Notes under the pieces: model-generated
Seen by the model: the letters and a program-made list of their open reading frames with translations, nothing else
What the model was told of the DNA's origin: nothing
The model's database searches: none
Assembly (NCBI RefSeq): GCF_018736065.1
Contig: NZ_CP076129.1
Coordinates: 992,001 to 1,056,000 of the forward strand
DNA: 64,000 nt
DNA from: Flammeovirga kamogawensis
Lineage (GTDB): Bacteria > Bacteroidota > Bacteroidia > Cytophagales > Flammeovirgaceae
Reading direction: 5' to 3'
Translations under genes and position numbers: made by a program
In this document: positions 61,971 through 64,000 of the stretch, piece by piece
Numbering within the stretch: the first letter of the stretch is position 1
How the letters are laid out: each line of letters starts with the position of its first letter

Positions 61971-63065
61971 ATGCAACGTCTTTTTTTTCTTTATTTTTTC
62001 GTGTTTCTTAGTTTTTTTCAATGTAACACCCCACAAGATGCAATGCCAATTTCTGACACTGCTCCCCCTAAGAATAATCTAATTTTAGAAGATGGATTAT
62101 TTGTTTTAAATGAAGGGAATTTTGATTGGGGACATGGTACTTTATCACATAAAAAATATGATAGCGATACCGTTAATAATGAAATATATAAAGCAGTAAA
62201 TGATTTTGAGATTGGGAATGTAGCTCAGTCAATGACTATAATTGGAGAAAAAGGATATATCTGTGTCAACAATTCTGGCAGGATAGATATTATAGAAGCA
62301 AAAACAAGTAAATGGTTAGGTAGAATTGAAATTCCCAAAAGTAGCCCTAGGTATCTTTTACCTATCAGTAACACAAAAGCATATGTAACAGATTTGTATG
62401 CTGATTATTTTTATGTAATTGACCTTAAAGAAGATGAAGTAATAAAAAATGTGCGTACGTCAGGTTGGACAGAAAAACTAGCTCTAGTTGATAAATTTGC
62501 ATATATCACACAAACTAGAACAGTTTACGATAATAGAAAAGGTGGTCAACTCCTATTAAAAATAGATATTGCTACAGATGATATTATTGATAGTCTTGCC
62601 CTACCTTACGGACCAATTGATTTAGTAGTTGATAAAAATAATATGCTCTGGGTATTATCAAATGGTGGTTTAAGTTCTACAAACAACCCTAAACCTCAAC
62701 CCGCTATTTGTCAGATTGATCCAGGTTGTTTTTGTATCAAAAAGCAATTTAACTTAGACAGTGAAAACTACTTAAGCATGCCCTCTAGATTAAGAATAAA
62801 TAAAGAAAAAGACAGAATATATTATCTTCAGAAAGATGTATTTTCTTTTTCTATTGACGCAACATCCTTACCTAAATCACCTATTATCTATAAAGAAAAA
62901 AGGTTGTTCTATGGCCTAGGAATATCTCCTAGAAACAATGACATTTACGTTACAGATGCTATTGATTATGTACAAAAAGGATGGGTGTTTAAATACAATG
63001 AAATGGGTGTAAAATTGGATTCGTTTAAAGTTGGTGTAATTCCTAATGAGCTCATTTTTCAATAA
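61971..63065 (+). CDS. BtuG-like YncE-type beta-propeller lipoprotein
   Basis: Start at ATG 61971, four bases after the receptor's stop, because this opens the signal peptide MQRLFFLYFFVFLSFFQC (Cys18); the upstream ATG at 61932 lies inside the receptor frame. 364 residues. The mature protein is a seven-bladed propeller by its repeated strands: GLFVLNEGNFDWGHGTLSHKKYD, AQSMTIIGEKGYICVNNSGRIDIIEA, KAYVTDLYADYFYVIDL, LVVDKNNMLWVLSNGG, FYGLGISPRNNDIYVTDAI. This matches the BtuG group, lipoproteins that hold B12 tightly and hand it to BtuB in Bacteroides. It is last of the riboswitch operon. Confidence 0.82.
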   Translation: MQRLFFLYFFVFLSFFQCNTPQDAMPISDTAPPKNNLILEDGLFVLNEGNFDWGHGTLSHKKYDSDTVNNEIYKAVNDFEIGNVAQSMTIIGEKGYICVNNSGRIDIIEAKTSKWLGRIEIPKSSPRYLLPISNTKAYVTDLYADYFYVIDLKEDEVIKNVRTSGWTEKLALVDKFAYITQTRTVYDNRKGGQLLLKIDIATDDIIDSLALPYGPIDLVVDKNNMLWVLSNGGLSSTNNPKPQPAICQIDPGCFCIKKQFNLDSENYLSMPSRLRINKEKDRIYYLQKDVFSFSIDATSLPKSPIIYKEKRLFYGLGISPRNNDIYVTDAIDYVQKGWVFKYNEMGVKLDSFKVGVIPNELIFQ

Positions 63066-63079
63066 AAAATTATTCTGCT

Positions 63080-64000
63080 TTACTTTATTTTATACACCAA
63101 TATTCCATTAATATCATAATAGATAATTAAGTAATTAGGGTTTCCTTTTGGGGCAGGAACAGAGAATACATAATTGCCATTATTCTCTTTTAGCTTTAAT
63201 GGTTGCATATATTTCTCATTACTATAATTATAATTAATTTTTGATGGGTCTCCCTCCGCCATTTTCATTACAAACTCAATAGGACTTTTAGGTTTTTTCA
63301 AAACGCCAGAAGTAGGTTTACTCACTTCAATACCTCTTTTTAAAACATCACTATACATTAAGGGGTTATTATTAAAAGTATCAAAGTTCCCATCCATAAG
63401 CATCCACTTTTCTTCTAGAGGATAATGATTATAGAAAAATTCTTTAGGAGGAGTCATAAAATAAATATCAGAATACATTCTATGGAAACCCTCGTTGTCT
63501 ACAATTCCTGCACCCCATGTAGCATCTAAAAGATGCCAAGATCCATCTATTTTAATAGCATTCCAAGAGTGGTCGGCTTGTAGTTTTAAATCACCAATTT
63601 GATTAATATATGCTTTCCCAATCCCATCTACTACAACACATTCTACCCCTACTTTATCCATTACGTATTGATATAGTTTTGCATACCCATCACAAACACC
63701 TTTGCCCTGTTTTAAAGTTTTACAAGCTGTATCGTAAATCATCTTCTGAATTAATTCTTGTTTTTCTTTTTCAGAACTATAACTAAATCTTACAGAAGAA
63801 ATCTGATTTCCATTTTTCACATCATAGGCAATATGATTACCTATCCAAAAATATGCAGCATAAGCCTTATTAATAGGCGTAGAAAAATCTTTTTCAATTT
63901 TTGCAGCTAACTTATCAGGGTCCGAAAATTTTGAGGAGTATTTATTGACAACTTCTTGTACATGGTTTTTATCTTGAGCTGTACTTTGGAACGCTGTTAC
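63080..64000 (-). CDS. Transglutaminase-like exported protein, N-terminus cut by window edge
   Basis: The frame is open to the right edge; 306 residues are seen. The first residues (VTAFQSTAQDKNHVQEVV) look like the end of a signal peptide, so only ~10-15 residues are missing. Transglutaminase-like core: FWIGNHIAYDV, then KQGKGVCDGYAKLYQYVMDKVGVECVVVDG with the catalytic Cys, DHSWNAIKIDGSWHLLDATWGAG with His and Asp of the triad. Bacteroidota proteins of this kind are usually cysteine proteases or amidases outside the cytoplasm. Downstream: YIIYYDINGILVYKIK-type strands ending the protein. It is convergent with the B12 operon, only 15 bases apart. Confidence 0.8.
   Translation of the reverse strand, partial: VTAFQSTAQDKNHVQEVVNKYSSKFSDPDKLAAKIEKDFSTPINKAYAAYFWIGNHIAYDVKNGNQISSVRFSYSSEKEKQELIQKMIYDTACKTLKQGKGVCDGYAKLYQYVMDKVGVECVVVDGIGKAYINQIGDLKLQADHSWNAIKIDGSWHLLDATWGAGIVDNEGFHRMYSDIYFMTPPKEFFYNHYPLEEKWMLMDGNFDTFNNNPLMYSDVLKRGIEVSKPTSGVLKKPKSPIEFVMKMAEGDPSKINYNYSNEKYMQPLKLKENNGNYVFSVPAPKGNPNYLIIYYDINGILVYKIK

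Overview
The window is low-GC DNA from a member of the Bacteroidota. Evidence for this is the SusC/SusD pair, Bacteroidota-style outer-membrane lipoproteins, a type IX secretion (Por) C-terminal sorting domain, and promoter boxes of the TAnnTTTG type. Sulfatases beside GH78 and GH2 enzymes suggest a marine polysaccharide degrader. A Flammeovirga-like Cytophagales bacterium is my best guess from the general look of the proteins; I cannot prove it here.

Layout. 1-2.5 kb holds a small lanthipeptide-type RiPP remnant: a GG-leader precursor, a truncated luciferase-like monooxygenase and an apparently intact LanC cyclase, with no LanB in the window. 3.4-8.1 kb holds a secreted propeller protein with a T9SS signal and two small beta-barrel proteins. 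8.7-10.5 kb is a YfbK-like von Willebrand factor A protein. 10.7-21.2 kb is a five-gene sulfated-glycan block on the minus strand: S1 sulfatase, GH2, an unknown tandem-domain protein, GH78 and a second S1 sulfatase. 21.6-23.2 kb encodes a lipoprotein that resembles leukocidin/Vibrio cytolysin pore formers. 23.3-35.7 kb is a polysaccharide utilisation locus whose GH144 plus GH3 content points to beta-1,2-glucan: GH3, SusC, SusD, a LamG surface lipoprotein and GH144, followed by a membrane-bound propeller/LuxR-type regulator. 36.5-48.5 kb is mostly housekeeping and uncharacterised genes (arfB, panB, a bestrophin, a GntH-like metallo-hydrolase, a DinB protein). 48.7-52.9 kb is an AraC regulator with an FMN reductase/outer-membrane protein/MATE operon. 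53.0-56.8 kb holds kptA, a PCMD surface lipoprotein operon and a GbsR/MarR regulator. 57.1-63.1 kb is a cobalamin-riboswitch-controlled uptake operon: an InlB-repeat lipoprotein, a surface lipoprotein, a BtuB-type receptor and a BtuG-like propeller. A transglutaminase-like protein runs off the right edge.

How the parts work together. Several regulatory circuits can be read from the DNA. Six copies of an 18-bp palindrome (GTTTCY-N6-GRAAAC type) flank the GbsR/MarR gene. A 14-bp direct repeat with exactly 21-bp periodicity precedes the AraC-linked operon. A cluster of TGATGTG motifs precedes the beta-1,2-glucan locus. A B12 riboswitch leads the cobalamin operon. A diverged two-copy element, each copy ending in a plus-strand terminator (6.8 kb and 38.9 kb), looks like an undescribed small-RNA family.

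The most novel candidates are the InlB-repeat protein at the head of the B12 operon, the two-copy terminator-ended element, the leukocidin-like lipoprotein and the GbsR operator array. No tRNA, rRNA, CRISPR array or intact insertion sequence was seen.
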